NCBI RefSeq assembly: GCF_002140975.2
Contig: NZ_CP147247.1
Coordinates: 930,001 to 994,000, forward strand
Direction: 5' to 3'
DNA from: Enterococcus sp. 9E7_DIV0242
GTDB lineage: Bacteria > Bacillota > Bacilli > Lactobacillales > Enterococcaceae
Length of the DNA stretch: 64,000 bases
Below the pieces are notes generated by a model that worked only from the letters and a program-made list of their open reading frames with translations, was not told the DNA's origin and ran no database searches. The position numbers and the translations under genes are program-made. Of this stretch, positions 51,758 to 61,878 are shown one piece after another. The number at the start of each line of letters is the position of its first letter. Position 1 is the first letter of the stretch.

Positions 51758-52687
51758 TTATTTACCTCTTGAATGATTGATTCGCTCATTGGTTCTATTT
51801 CTTATTCGCTGGATTTTCTGTTGTTCCATCAGCAGACGTTGTTTTTCTCTTTCAAAGCGCTGCTTTTCTGATGGATTCGCTGCGTTTTTTATTTTTTCAT
51901 CCAACGCTTCAGATTGCCTTTCCAGCTCATTTTTCCATTGATCATTGAAGTTGACCCACCACTGTTGCTTGTCTGTCTTACTTTTCGAGTCATCGCCCAG
52001 AGAAGAACGCAGTAGTTCCATATACTTTCGAACATTACTCCCGCGATCCCTTCGTAGATCATCAACATAGTAATCTTTTTGTTCCTCATTCATTTGTGAC
52101 ACATAACGGTCTTCTTCTTTATCGATAATATTTTGCATAAAGCCAATGATTGGCAATGCCAAATAAACAACTAAACCTAATCTAGGCGAGAAATAAGCGA
52201 TCACTAGCAGAACCAAACGGAACCCCAGTAAGACCTTCTGCCGCTTATTTTCACGTTGGCGGAAAAATTCAGGCATTCGATCTTTCTCTTCTATTTGTTT
52301 CCCTAAAGAATAAACAAGACGTGTCCATAAAAATGTCACAATAAAGCTCAGGATTCCATAGAAAAAAACGACCTGTCGATTTGTATCTTCAATCAACAAT
52401 CGAGTAAATGTAGGAACTAAGGATAGCGTAAAAAGAAATAGCATATAGATAACAAAATCCTTGTTTTTTACCTTTTTGATTTGATTAAATTTTTGTGCTC
52501 CTTGATACCACAAATCAGCAACGAAACAGAAGCTGATAAAATAGATACCAATGGAGCGAAAAAGGATGTACATATCTACTTCACCCGCCGCTGAGAGCTT
52601 GATGGGTAACTCCAACACAATGATCGTAATAATTATTGCAATAATTGCATCTCCAAACGCAACGATTCTCTCCTTCATTTTTTCCAT
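51758..52687 (-). CDS. TMEM175-like potassium channel with coiled-coil tail
   Basis: About 309 residues. The first helix has RIVAFGDAIIAIIITIIVLEL, a variant of the TMEM175 filter helix (RxxxFSD). Further helices are YFISFCFVADLWYQGAQKF, three more to residue 190, then a highly charged tail (about 200-309) rich in Lys, Glu and Gln that is probably helical. Bacterial TMEM175 proteins have six helices and form tetrameric K+ channels; FSD here is FGD. GGGGAGCGTAAGC sets the start at MEKMKER. Confidence 0.8.
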   Translation of the reverse strand: MEKMKERIVAFGDAIIAIIITIIVLELPIKLSAAGEVDMYILFRSIGIYFISFCFVADLWYQGAQKFNQIKKVKNKDFVIYMLFLFTLSLVPTFTRLLIEDTNRQVVFFYGILSFIVTFLWTRLVYSLGKQIEEKDRMPEFFRQRENKRQKVLLGFRLVLLVIAYFSPRLGLVVYLALPIIGFMQNIIDKEEDRYVSQMNEEQKDYYVDDLRRDRGSNVRKYMELLRSSLGDDSKSKTDKQQWWVNFNDQWKNELERQSEALDEKIKNAANPSEKQRFEREKQRLLMEQQKIQRIRNRTNERINHSRGK

Positions 52688-52841
52688 GCTTACGCTCCCC
52701 TTCAACCAATAGTCAATTTAACTTTAAAGATTTTTAGTAGTATTAATCATTTGTCGCAGCATTCTTCTCACTACGATTCTACAGTTTCAAGTATAGCACG
52801 ATTACAAACCAGTGCCATTTGTTATGCCTTCTCAAAATGAT

Positions 52842-52889
52842 ACAAAAAAGAGCTTAAGATAACACTCAAATGAATGCTTCCTAAGCTCT
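52842..52889 (-). terminator. Original clpB terminator, now cut off by the IS
   Basis: On the minus strand AGAGCTTAG pairs with CTTAAGCTCT around an AT-rich loop, followed by TTTTTTG. It lies directly beyond the insertion sequence, where the end of the clpB transcript would have been before insertion. Confidence 0.75.
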
Positions 52890-52896
52890 ACTGTTA

Positions 52897-52904
52897 GTTA
52901 TTTG
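52897..52904. repeat. Left target-site duplication of the IS
   Basis: GTTATTTG, identical to the 8 bases directly after the right end (54609-54616). Confidence 0.9.
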
Positions 52905-54608
52905 GGTTCTATAATATATTGTGTTGGTGGAAAATCCTTAAGGAAAATCTACCAACACTTTTTAAGTGTTTAAACACCAAAAAGGAACAACAAACTGATA
53001 AAATGAAATCGACCAAAATCACAAATCATCAGAAAGGTTGTTCCTCTATGGATAAGAATACCAGATTATTGCTTGGACTAACAGATAAACATCTCTCCTT
53101 TGGAGAGGATTGGCTTGAATACAGACACCTAAAAGGGGTTGAAGCTCAGGTCATCAAAGCAACACTTACGTATATACCTACACATTGCAAAAACTGTGGG
53201 ATAAAAAATCAAGGGCAGATCATCAAAAATGGTTACCATCGGACACACACTCAATTACCTGCATTTAATGGTCGTCTGACTTTATTGGAACTGAGACGTT
53301 CGCGCTTTCGTTGTCATGAGTGTCACTCAACTTTTCACGCTCAGACAGAGTTAGTTGAAGAACACCATCATTTATCAAAGCAACTCTGTCTCCAAATCAT
53401 ACTTGATTTAAAGAAAAATGTTTCTAGGAAAGAGATTGCCCAAAAACATTTCGTTTCAGACGTGACGGTTCTTCGCTTAATGGAGGAGCTAGCTGCTTCT
53501 TATTCTCCAAATTGGCGATTTCTTCCAAAGATTTTATGTATTGATGAATTCCAATCAATGAAATCTTGCGAAGGGGCCATGAGTTTTATTTGTGTTAATG
53601 GAGAAACCAACAAGATTCTTGAAGTACTTGAAGACCGTCGACTGACGCACTTAACCCGACACTTTATGCGATACACAAAAGAAGCCCGAGAAAACGTAAA
53701 GTACCTAGTCATGGACATGAATGCGAGCTATGATCAATTACTCAAGTCCGTGTTTCCAAATGCCCAACTCGTTACTGACCGATTTCACATTGTCCAACAA
53801 ATGAATCGAGCATTAAATCAACTACGGATAAAGACAATGAATGCCTTTCGGCATTCCTCACCACAAGAACAGAAGCAATACCGTCGACTCAAACGGTATT
53901 GGAAGTTACTTCTAAAAGATTCAGTTGAATTGGATAGTCAACATCGTCCCTATCATTCACTATTCAAACGTCCATTAACTCAGACAGACATTGTCGATGA
54001 ATTACTTAGCTACGATTCAACCTTGCGTATTGCTTACGATACCATTCAGTTTCTTAAATATGCCTTTACTCATCGCGAAGCTAAGCGTTTCTTTGAAGAA
54101 CTTGATACACTAGATCCCCGACTGCCTTTCTGGTTCAAAAAGAAGTTGAGATTCTTCAAGAAGCACAAGCAAGGAATTACCAATGCGTTCAGTTTTTCTT
54201 TTTCTAATGGGATTACAGAAGGGTTGAATAACAAGATTAAGGTAATCAAACGGATTGCTTATGGCTACCGTAATTTCTATCATTTTCGTTCTCGTATTTA
54301 TATTATTCAAGGTCTTGTTTTTTCTCAAGATTAAAAGGAGGCTCACAACCAATATCTCTGCAGCTATAAAGGTAAATCGGGAATTAGTAGCTGTTATCCA
54401 AGTACATGTACAGCTACTTTGACTCGATTTAGGAATGGAATTGGCACTTTTTGCCAAGTCGCTTCCGGCCAGCTGCCCAGATAATTGGCAGAGGTCCTCC
54501 TATTTCTAAAAAGAACTTGAAACAAAACCAGAATATCTCTGATTTTTATTCCAAGTTCTATGATTTTATTCAGTTTTTTGTCCTACCAACACAAATTGAC
54601 ATAGAACC
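52905..54608 (+). mobile_element. ISL3-family insertion sequence, complete
   Basis: 1704 bases. The ends are imperfect inverted repeats of about 24 bases: GGTTCTAT then TTGTGTTGGT on the left and the same on the right in reverse. An 8-bp duplication (GTTATTTG) flanks it, as expected for ISL3. It carries one intact transposase gene. About 270 bases follow the transposase stop, longer than in most family members and without an open frame. The insertion is at the clpB stop codon. Intact ends, duplication and transposase suggest a recent, possibly active copy. Confidence 0.93.
53048..54334 (+). CDS. ISL3-family transposase
   Basis: About 428 residues, normal for ISL3. Zinc-finger-like CKNCG and CHECH in the first 100 residues, a helix-turn-helix (RKEIAQKHFVSDVTVLRLMEE), then the DDE catalytic domain: first Asp in LCIDEFQSM, second in VTDRFHIVQQ, and Glu in SNGITEGLNNKIKVIKRIAYGYRN. 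I start at MDKNTR with AGAAAGG upstream; an earlier ATG adds 43 residues unlike the family. It reads toward clpB's end, on the opposite strand. Confidence 0.93.
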   Translation: MDKNTRLLLGLTDKHLSFGEDWLEYRHLKGVEAQVIKATLTYIPTHCKNCGIKNQGQIIKNGYHRTHTQLPAFNGRLTLLELRRSRFRCHECHSTFHAQTELVEEHHHLSKQLCLQIILDLKKNVSRKEIAQKHFVSDVTVLRLMEELAASYSPNWRFLPKILCIDEFQSMKSCEGAMSFICVNGETNKILEVLEDRRLTHLTRHFMRYTKEARENVKYLVMDMNASYDQLLKSVFPNAQLVTDRFHIVQQMNRALNQLRIKTMNAFRHSSPQEQKQYRRLKRYWKLLLKDSVELDSQHRPYHSLFKRPLTQTDIVDELLSYDSTLRIAYDTIQFLKYAFTHREAKRFFEELDTLDPRLPFWFKKKLRFFKKHKQGITNAFSFSFSNGITEGLNNKIKVIKRIAYGYRNFYHFRSRIYIIQGLVFSQD

Positions 54609-54616
54609 GTTATTTG
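54609..54616. repeat. Right target-site duplication, contains the clpB stop
   Basis: GTTATTTG; its TTA (54610-54612) is the clpB TAA stop on the minus strand. Confidence 0.9.
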
Positions 54617-57228
54617 GTGACAACGACTTCTTCAATCGCTTCATTTTCAAAAACTAACTGATCATTTAGCAATGTAACAGTCACTTTCGTTTTTGGCATA
54701 ACTCGGCCTGACACAATTTCCTTCGCCAATGGTGTTTCGACTTCTTTTGTCAGGAATCGTTTTAATGGCCGTGCGCCATATGCCGGATCATACGCTTGCT
54801 GCGCAATCCAATTCTTCGCATCATCGGAAATCACCAACTCGATTTCCTGATGTTCCAAACGTTTGGATAGCTGAGCCGTCATCTTCATGATGATTCCTTT
54901 AACATTATCCAAGCTCAATGGCGTGAACAAGATCGTATCATCAATTCTATTCAAGAATTCCGGCTTGAAATTGCCTCTTAGAATGGTTCTGACCTGTTCT
55001 TCTACAACTTCCGGTATCTCACCATCAGCAGTCACTCCTTCTAGCAAAAGCTGTGACCCAATATTACTGGTCATGATCAGAACAGTATTTTTGAAATCTA
55101 CCACTCTTCCTTTAGAGTCAGTCAAGCGACCATCATCTAGCACTTGAAGCAGAATATTGAACACATCAGGATGTGCTTTTTCAATCTCATCCAGCAAAAC
55201 GATTGTGTAAGGATTTCTGCGTACAGCCTCCGTTAGCTGACCGCCTTCCTCATACCCTACATAGCCTGGAGGCGCACCGACCAAACGAGAAACACTATGC
55301 TTCTCCATATATTCGCTCATATCGATACGAACCATATGATCTTCTGAATCAAATAAGTTTTCTGCCAAGGCTTTAGCAAGTTCTGTTTTACCTACACCCG
55401 TTGGACCAAGGAATAAGAACGAGCCCAACGGTCTGTTTGGATCTTGAAGTCCTGCTCGGGAGCGAATCACTGCATCACTGACAGCGTCAACTGCTTCATG
55501 TTGACCAATCACCCGTTTATGAAGCGTCTCATTCAGCTTCATTAATTTTTCCCGTTCGCCTTCAACCAACTTCGTTACTGGAATTCCAGTTAACCGTCCA
55601 ACAACCATCGCAATCTCATTTTCCGTCACAGCTTCCTGCACCATTTTGACGTTGTTCGATTGATTCTTCTCTTCCAGTTCCTTCAGTTCGTTTTCCAAAT
55701 CCGGAATCGTTCCATGCCGTAAGACAGCTGCTCGCTCCAAATCATAGTTGTTTTCTGCATCCTCTAGCTCATGCTTTGCTTTATCGATTTCTGCACGCTT
55801 GTTGCTGACAGCGTTGGCTTCCTCTTTTTCTGTCTCCCACTGCAGCTTCATACTATTGGCTTCTTCTCTCAAATCCGCCAGCTCTTCTTGGAGATTACTC
55901 AGACGTTTTTTACTAGCATCATCTGATTCTTTTTTCAACGCAGCTTCTTCGATCTCCAGCTGCATCAAACGCCGCGTCACTTGATCCAACTCTGTCGGCA
56001 TTGAATTCATTTCTACTCGAATCGTTGCACTCGCTTCATCCACTAAATCAATTGCTTTATCCGGTAAAAACCGGTCTGTGATATAACGATCTGAGAGAGT
56101 CGCCGCTGCAACTAAAGCATTGTCATGGATGTTTACCCTGTGATGGATTTCAAAGCGTTCTTTCAAGCCTCTCAAAATACTGATTGTATCTTCAACCGTC
56201 GGCTCTTTCACCAACACCTTTTGGAAACGACGTTCCAACGCTTTGTCCTTTTCCATGTATTGACGGTACTCATCAAGAGTTGTCGCACCAATCAAATGTA
56301 ACTCGCCACGAGCAAGCATTGGCTTCAAGAGATTTCCGGCATCCATACTGCCTTCCGTCTTTCCTGCGCCAACAATATTATGAATCTCATCAATGAAAAG
56401 AATGATACGGCCATCACTCTTTTTCACTTCCTTCAAAACACCCTTTAATCGTTCTTCGAACTCTCCACGGAATTTAGCCCCGGCAATCAGCGCACCCATA
56501 TCTAAAGAAAAAATGGTCTTATCTTTCAAGTTTTCGGGTACATCCTTACGCACGATCCGCTGCGCTAAGCCTTCAACGATTGCGGTCTTACCGACACCTG
56601 GTTCACCCATCAAAACAGGGTTGTTCTTCGTTTTTCTGGATAAAATACGGATCACATCACGGATTTCCTCGTCACGACCAATGATTGGATCTTGTTTGCC
56701 ACTTCTGACCTGTTGAACCAAGTCCACACCATATTTTTCCAATGCTTTATATTGTTCTTCCTGATTTTGAGAAGTCACTTTTTCCCCACCTCTCATATCT
56801 TCAATATTTTTTCTCAATTCTTTTTCTGTTATTCCCTGACGTTGCAAATATTTCGTCAATCGATAATTTTTCAGCTTCATCAGCGCCAATACAACAATTT
56901 CTGTTGAAAGAAATTCATCTTGAAAGGCTTCTCTCAATTTATCCCCTTCGCTGAACAAGCTAAACAAATTCTGACTCATTGTCTGACCATACTGAACATT
57001 TCCACCCTCAATACTTGGGTATTCATCCAGTGCCAAATCGACCTCTCGTTCAAAAGCATCGACATCCAAGCCGGCATCCGTATAAAAGTTACGTACAAAA
57101 TGATTGGGCTGTAAAAATATTTTCCACAGGTGAGCTATATCTATTTCCTGGTGACGACGGGTAACAGCGATCTGTTGTGCTTCAGCAATTGCTTCCTGCA
57201 AAGTCGTAGTCATTTTTTCAATCTTCAT
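54610..57228 (-). CDS. clpB: ClpB disaggregase (Hsp100)
   Basis: 872 residues. The order is an N-domain, AAA-1 with Walker [14 protein letters not shown], a coiled-coil middle domain (about 400-530), AAA-2 with [13 protein letters not shown] and a C-terminal domain. With DnaK it rescues aggregated proteins. AGGAGGAAACCTTT precedes the ATG and a CtsR box sits on the promoter. An ISL3 element lies directly behind the stop codon; the coding sequence is intact because the duplicated target repeats the stop. Confidence 0.97.
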   Translation of the reverse strand: MKIEKMTTTLQEAIAEAQQIAVTRRHQEIDIAHLWKIFLQPNHFVRNFYTDAGLDVDAFEREVDLALDEYPSIEGGNVQYGQTMSQNLFSLFSEGDKLREAFQDEFLSTEIVVLALMKLKNYRLTKYLQRQGITEKELRKNIEDMRGGEKVTSQNQEEQYKALEKYGVDLVQQVRSGKQDPIIGRDEEIRDVIRILSRKTKNNPVLMGEPGVGKTAIVEGLAQRIVRKDVPENLKDKTIFSLDMGALIAGAKFRGEFEERLKGVLKEVKKSDGRIILFIDEIHNIVGAGKTEGSMDAGNLLKPMLARGELHLIGATTLDEYRQYMEKDKALERRFQKVLVKEPTVEDTISILRGLKERFEIHHRVNIHDNALVAAATLSDRYITDRFLPDKAIDLVDEASATIRVEMNSMPTELDQVTRRLMQLEIEEAALKKESDDASKKRLSNLQEELADLREEANSMKLQWETEKEEANAVSNKRAEIDKAKHELEDAENNYDLERAAVLRHGTIPDLENELKELEEKNQSNNVKMVQEAVTENEIAMVVGRLTGIPVTKLVEGEREKLMKLNETLHKRVIGQHEAVDAVSDAVIRSRAGLQDPNRPLGSFLFLGPTGVGKTELAKALAENLFDSEDHMVRIDMSEYMEKHSVSRLVGAPPGYVGYEEGGQLTEAVRRNPYTIVLLDEIEKAHPDVFNILLQVLDDGRLTDSKGRVVDFKNTVLIMTSNIGSQLLLEGVTADGEIPEVVEEQVRTILRGNFKPEFLNRIDDTILFTPLSLDNVKGIIMKMTAQLSKRLEHQEIELVISDDAKNWIAQQAYDPAYGARPLKRFLTKEVETPLAKEIVSGRVMPKTKVTVTLLNDQLVFENEAIEEVVVTK

Positions 57229-57410
57229 AAAGGTTTCCTCCTAAACATGGTGATCTATATTCATTCTATAACATTTCCTATTCTTCAATTTAAACAAAGG
57301 GATAGCTAGTATAAACCTATCACTTCTACAAAATTTTCGTTTGACTATCTTCGATTTTATTATGAGCTTCTCTCCCATAAAATTCAAAGATAATGAATGT
57401 TTATGATTAA

Positions 57411-57440
57411 ATTATACCCAATTGGTCAGTAAAGGTCAAA
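57411..57440 (-). promoter_or_regulatory. clpB promoter overlapped by a CtsR box
   Basis: On the minus strand TTGACC (57434-57439), 17 bases, TATAAT (57411-57416), close to the SigA consensus. On the plus strand GGTCAGTAAAGGTCAAA (57424-57440) fits the CtsR heat-shock operator GGTCAAANANRGTCAAA with two mismatches and covers the -35 and spacer, so CtsR would repress clpB. Confidence 0.85.
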
Positions 57441-57605
57441 CGTTATCTACTCTTTTTTTCATCCTTCTTTTCCACTCGCTCATCATTGATTTCCCTGCTA
57501 TCCAGTGTAACAAATCCTTTCTTAATAAAAATCAGTCTGCAGGACTAAAACAAGTCATTTAGTACATTCTTTTGCTCTTGCTTGATTATGCACCACTGTT
57601 AATGC

Positions 57606-57653
57606 AAAAAAAGACTGCCGATACTCAGTTTGTTTTACTAAGTATCGACGGTC
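57606..57653 (-). terminator. Terminator of the lipoprotein gene
   Basis: GACTGCCGATACT (57613-57625) pairs with AGTATCGACGGTC (57641-57653), one mismatch; T run on the minus strand. Confidence 0.85.
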
Positions 57654-57661
57654 CTATCTAT

Positions 57662-58138
57662 TTACTCTTCTACTTTTTCAATTAACGTGATGGAATTCCC
57701 CGGTATTTGAGGCGGAATCGACATCGTCATTATCGGCAATTCCGCTAATGTGAAACGAATCTTATCACCGGATTTTAATTGCTCCACTGTTAACCCTTCA
57801 GCTAATTGCTTTTCTTGCGCATTCAATATCACGCCATTATTTTGAAAATTCGGCAACATTTCTTCCGGATCGGAAACGGCTCCTATTTCATGTAAGGTTA
57901 TCCGTATACTGCCATCACTTTCCGTTTCAGTAGCATCTTCTGCTAATACACCCGTAAAGACAGAAGCTTCAGATACTTCATCCCCTGATCCAGATGTACT
58001 ATTTGTCGATTGGTTCGTTGATTGTTCTGTCGACATATTCGTCTCACTACTTTCCTTAGTGTTATTCTTTTGTTGCCCACACGCACCAAGTAAAACAAGC
58101 ATAGTAGCAGCTGCAATAACCATTTTCAATTTCTTCAT
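57662..58138 (-). CDS. Small lipoprotein of unknown function
   Basis: 158 residues. The signal peptide ends in LVLLGACGQQ (lipobox, Cys20), followed by an Asn/Ser/Thr-rich linker of about 35 residues and a 100-residue domain with VFTGVLAEDATETESDGSIRI and DKIRFTLAELPIMT. I do not recognise the domain; it may be a small beta-barrel. It is probably anchored on the outer face of the membrane. It is monocistronic. Confidence 0.75.
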   Translation of the reverse strand: MKKLKMVIAAATMLVLLGACGQQKNNTKESSETNMSTEQSTNQSTNSTSGSGDEVSEASVFTGVLAEDATETESDGSIRITLHEIGAVSDPEEMLPNFQNNGVILNAQEKQLAEGLTVEQLKSGDKIRFTLAELPIMTMSIPPQIPGNSITLIEKVEE

Positions 58139-58250
58139 ACTTCCACTCTCCCACTTTTTGTTATTATAAGAACTAACACTAGTTTAAAAGGAAATCCCAC
58201 TCATGTAAATCAACACGCTGGAATGTTAAAGAAAATTAATCAAAATTTTG

Positions 58251-58292
58251 AAAAAGGCAGCACAAGATATTTTTCTATCTTGCACTGCCTTT
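58251..58292 (-). terminator. Terminator of the dnaB-dnaI transcript
   Basis: AAAGGCAGCACAAGATA pairs with TATCTTGCACTGCCTTT, with a small internal mismatch, followed by Ts on the minus strand. Confidence 0.85.
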
Positions 58293-58297
58293 CATTT

Positions 58298-59227
58298 TTA
58301 ACCATTCCTACGGTCTTGTCCACTCAAGGTAATTTCCTTCGCCAAATAACGGATACGCTCCATCAGACGCTTCGCCTTCAAAGGTTCCTGTTCACCACGT
58401 TGAGATATGGTCAAGTGCTCCTCTAAAGCTCTCATATCCAAATTGGAGGAGAAGAAGGTTACCAACTGCTCCTGCATACGGTACTGGAGAATCACACTTA
58501 ACACATCATCTCTAATCCAGCTCGTCATTGATTCAGCACCAATATCATCGATCATCAAAACTGGTGCTTTCTTTACCGCATCGAGTTTTACACCCACAAG
58601 ATCTTTGGCAATCGCCTGCTTCATCTCAACAGTAAATGTTGGAAAATGAATGATCGTTGTCAAAACGCCATCTTTCGCCAACTCATTGGCCACTGCACCT
58701 AAAAGGTAGGATTTCCCTACACCAAAGGTTCCTTGTAAATATAGCCCTTTATGAAACTCACGAGGATTGGATACATACGCATCAATAAATTTTGTTGCTT
58801 CGCTTAATGCTTCAAAACGTCCACTTGACGATCGGTCAAATTTAGCAAAAGTAGCTTGACGAACATCTTTAGGCATCGTTACTGCACTGACACGTTTGCG
58901 CAATTCTTCCTCTTTCTGTTTTGCAATAAGTATCTCAGTCGGAACATATGTGACGTCAATATAATGGAAATTCAAGGTCAATCTAGGTTCATAGCCAGGT
59001 GCAATCATTGAAGGATCGTTCAAATGAAACTTCTTTTTCTCCTGTACAAACTCATACAGCTTTGAATAACTCTTCTCAATATCCTCATCTGTCAGTTGCT
59101 CTCGATGATCGGCAATGAATTTTTTTACATCTGAATCATCCATCACAGTTTGAATCAACTCGTTAAAACGATCATTCAGTTCTCTGCTTCGGATGATTTT
59201 TGACATTTCTTTTCCTACATCTTCCAT
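58298..59227 (-). CDS. dnaI: Primosomal protein DnaI (helicase loader)
   Basis: About 309 residues. An N-terminal helicase-binding region precedes the AAA+ domain with Walker A QGTFGVGKSYLLGA and Walker B VLMIDDIGAESM, and an arginine finger lies near the C-terminus (LMERIRYLAKEI). It loads DnaC-type helicase at oriC and stalled forks. The start is at MEDVGKEM (GAGGTGAGTGATA), overlapping the dnaB stop; translation is probably coupled. Confidence 0.95.
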   Translation of the reverse strand: MEDVGKEMSKIIRSRELNDRFNELIQTVMDDSDVKKFIADHREQLTDEDIEKSYSKLYEFVQEKKKFHLNDPSMIAPGYEPRLTLNFHYIDVTYVPTEILIAKQKEEELRKRVSAVTMPKDVRQATFAKFDRSSSGRFEALSEATKFIDAYVSNPREFHKGLYLQGTFGVGKSYLLGAVANELAKDGVLTTIIHFPTFTVEMKQAIAKDLVGVKLDAVKKAPVLMIDDIGAESMTSWIRDDVLSVILQYRMQEQLVTFFSSNLDMRALEEHLTISQRGEQEPLKAKRLMERIRYLAKEITLSGQDRRNG

Positions 59228-59229
59228 TA

Positions 59230-60639
59230 TCACTCACCTCGTCTCCGTAAAAATTCTTCCATTTCTCTATCCAGCTTTTCCTGTACTTCTTTTGACAATT
59301 TTTCTTCCGGCACTGGATTATCGACCCAATCCGGCAGCTTTTCCTGTCGCACGACTTGCTGGCGTTTATTCGATGAAAAGTTTTTGTTCTGTCGTTTCTT
59401 TTGATTGTCTGCTTGTTTTTCTTTTAGATACGTCATCGCTTTTTCCGGTGAAAAAATCCCTTTTTTCGCCCAGTCATTGGCAATGGTATTGACATAACTG
59501 CTTGTGAGAGTCGGCTGTTTTTGGATGATCAGCACATACGAAATCAAGATATTGATCACACTATTTGGTAAGCCGGAACGCTTAACCAGATTTTCAACGA
59601 TCCTCTCTTCTTGTCCTGTCCCAAATCCGCCAGTTTCTTTCTGAACAGCTGCTAAATACCGCAACGGAGGAATACTTTCACTATCAATGATTGAACGAAT
59701 ATCAGCATCTGAAAACCCATCTTTTTTCAATGAATTAAAACGATAAGAACGTTGCTCCTCCTCTGTCAAAGCAACCTGTTCATTTCTTCGTACTTGGCTG
59801 TGCTTTTGTTGTCGATTCTCACGATACGAACGATCAACAACCTGTCGCAAAGCTCTTCGATTGATTTCATTGGTATGGTAATCAAAAGAGGATTTTACAA
59901 ATTCCAACATTTCCAACTCATCTGTTCCGTACATGCGGTTATAAAGGTAGATTTCTTCTTTCAAACCATTAGCGTCTTTAGGCAGCTTAAGACCAAAATG
60001 TTCGAGCTGCAATAGAAAGAAGTCCCAGTCAAACAACGTAGGATCAACGACCGAAAGCGTTCGTTTGGTCACAGGATCATCAAAGGCGCTTTTGATAGCT
60101 TGCAAGCGAGAACCTTCTGTAATTAGCTGTTCCTCTCTGAACGAATAAACCTCTTTAAACCCAGAGGAAATATTTTCATAGCCGTTCAACGGGAAATATT
60201 CTGGTCGGAAGCGATCAAACAATTGATCGAATTTCTTTTCTCCAACCCGATTAAAAAGCGTCAATGACAGAATTTCATCTTTAAAAAAACTTTCCGTGTT
60301 TTCCGGTTGATTCAAACGATATATATAAGTCAAACCTAACTCAGGTTCTTCTTTAACAAAGGTATCCAGTAATCCGATACCTTCTAATTTGGCCCGTGCT
60401 TCTTCTAGCTGTCGACTCCCCATATCCAATAATAGAATCAGGTCCTTATGAAACAACGCTTCACTTAAGCCTGAGGAATGAACTTCTGACAGTAGAGTTA
60501 AAAACAGACTATACGCACTAGCGCCTACAATTGGCTGGTATAAAAAAGTTAAAATTTCTTTTTCCTGATCAGAAAAAGGACGATTGACTAATACCTTAAA
60601 CACCTGTTTTGGTTGGATCTCTTTCCTGTTGTTTTTCAC
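59230..60639 (-). CDS. dnaB: Replication initiation and membrane attachment protein DnaB
   Basis: 469 residues, GTG start behind GGAGGTCTTTCC. Two DnaD-like domains: N-terminal winged helix (about 1-140) and DnaB_2/DDBH2 (about 290-400, SLKKDGFSDADIRSIIDSES and YLAAVQKETGG). The Lys/Gln-rich tail ends LDREMEEFLRRRGE. It is a Gram-positive helicase co-loader, not the DnaB helicase of E. coli. It lies between nrdR and dnaI as in many Firmicutes. Confidence 0.93.
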   Translation of the reverse strand: MKNNRKEIQPKQVFKVLVNRPFSDQEKEILTFLYQPIVGASAYSLFLTLLSEVHSSGLSEALFHKDLILLLDMGSRQLEEARAKLEGIGLLDTFVKEEPELGLTYIYRLNQPENTESFFKDEILSLTLFNRVGEKKFDQLFDRFRPEYFPLNGYENISSGFKEVYSFREEQLITEGSRLQAIKSAFDDPVTKRTLSVVDPTLFDWDFFLLQLEHFGLKLPKDANGLKEEIYLYNRMYGTDELEMLEFVKSSFDYHTNEINRRALRQVVDRSYRENRQQKHSQVRRNEQVALTEEEQRSYRFNSLKKDGFSDADIRSIIDSESIPPLRYLAAVQKETGGFGTGQEERIVENLVKRSGLPNSVINILISYVLIIQKQPTLTSSYVNTIANDWAKKGIFSPEKAMTYLKEKQADNQKKRQNKNFSSNKRQQVVRQEKLPDWVDNPVPEEKLSKEVQEKLDREMEEFLRRRGE

Positions 60640-60651
60640 GGAAAGACCTCC

Positions 60652-61137
60652 CTATTCTTGCTCCGCATCTTTTTTCTCAGAATTCGCCTTATCAACGATT
60701 TCCTGCAATTCCTTCAAGAATACACTCATATCCTTGAACTGACGATATACGCTGGCAAAACGAATGTAAGAAATCTCATCTAAAGTAACCAGATCCTCCA
60801 TCACATACTCACCGATTAATGTTGTGGACACTTCATTTTCGCCCAATTCTCGTACACGATTCTCCACATTATCAACGATTTTTACCATTTGTTCCATAGT
60901 AACAGGTCTCTTCTCCGCTGAACGAATCAACCCTCTCAAAATTTTCTCTCTATTGAATTCTTCACGATCACCATTTTTCTTAATGACTAACAGGGGAGCT
61001 GCTTCGATCCGTTCGAATGTCGTGAAACGATTATGACAACTCTCGCACTCTCTTCTTCTTCTAATGGCTCTTCCATCATCAGCCTGACGACTGTCGATTA
61101 CTCTGGAATTGTTATGATGACATCTTGGACAACGCAC
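60652..61137 (-). CDS. nrdR: Transcriptional repressor NrdR
   Basis: 161 residues. The zinc ribbon starts [17 protein letters not shown] with a second CESCHNRF pair, and an ATP-cone domain ([20 protein letters not shown]) follows. It represses ribonucleotide reductase genes when dATP is bound. The family begins MRCPxC, so the GTG at 61137 is the start (AGGTGATCACT upstream), not the earlier GTG at 61146. It lies 12 bases before dnaB. Confidence 0.95.
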   Translation of the reverse strand: MRCPRCHHNNSRVIDSRQADDGRAIRRRRECESCHNRFTTFERIEAAPLLVIKKNGDREEFNREKILRGLIRSAEKRPVTMEQMVKIVDNVENRVRELGENEVSTTLIGEYVMEDLVTLDEISYIRFASVYRQFKDMSVFLKELQEIVDKANSEKKDAEQE

Positions 61138-61287
61138 AGTGATCACCTCGTTTTTATTTATTTTAGTAGTAGTTATATTATAACATGAAACATTTGATAT
61201 ACCAGTGATTCAAAGGGATTTCTTCCTACCTGAGCTTTCAAGACAAGAGAAGCGATTCTCCTAGCAAAAAATCACCTTTCTTCTCTA

Positions 61288-61878
61288 TTATTTTTTCTTT
61301 TTTAACCAATCATGAACTTGATTTTCCAACTGTACCATTGTTCCTTGATTATCAAATACAACATCGGCTTTTGCTTTTTTTAGCTCAATTGATTCCTGAC
61401 TTTTTACTCGCTGGATTGCTTCCGCTTCAGTCAATGCATCTCTTTTCATCAGCCGTTTAACTTGTAAAGACTCTGGGATATAGACGACTGCCACCTGATC
61501 TACATGGCATTCATACCCTTGCTCATATAAAAGTGGAATATCTGCGATTACCAGGTCACTTTCTTTTGTCGCTAACTGGATGTCACCAATTATAGCTTCT
61601 TCTAAAAATGGCGCTAATAATTGATTTAATTTTTCTCGCTGTTTCTCATCAGAAAAGATCAATTTTCCTAATGCTTTTCGGTTCAACGAACCATCTGAGT
61701 TCAGCATCTCCTCACCAAACACATTGACAATGGCTTGTAGTCCAGGTGTTCCTGGCTCTACGACTCTACGAGCGATTTGATCAGAATCAACGATTGGATA
61801 ACCGGCTTTTCTAAACACCTCTACAGCAGTACTTTTACCAGTTGCAATACTACCTGTTACTCCCAATATTAGAGTCAT
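61288..61878 (-). CDS. coaE: Dephospho-CoA kinase CoaE
   Basis: 196 residues. Walker A is GVTGSIATGKST; VVEPGTPGLQAI and DIPLLYEQGYE follow, all typical. It makes CoA from dephospho-CoA with ATP. GAGGAAGACCAA precedes the ATG. Its ATG overlaps the mutM TGA (ATGA), so the two genes are coupled. Confidence 0.95.
   Translation of the reverse strand: MTLILGVTGSIATGKSTAVEVFRKAGYPIVDSDQIARRVVEPGTPGLQAIVNVFGEEMLNSDGSLNRKALGKLIFSDEKQREKLNQLLAPFLEEAIIGDIQLATKESDLVIADIPLLYEQGYECHVDQVAVVYIPESLQVKRLMKRDALTEAEAIQRVKSQESIELKKAKADVVFDNQGTMVQLENQVHDWLKKKK

Larger units (their letters stand above)
57229..57661. other. Region between clpB and the lipoprotein gene
   Basis: Holds the clpB promoter/CtsR box (57411-57440) and the terminator of the lipoprotein gene (57606-57653). 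The rest shows no gene. The clpB leader is about 175 bases long. Confidence 0.6.
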
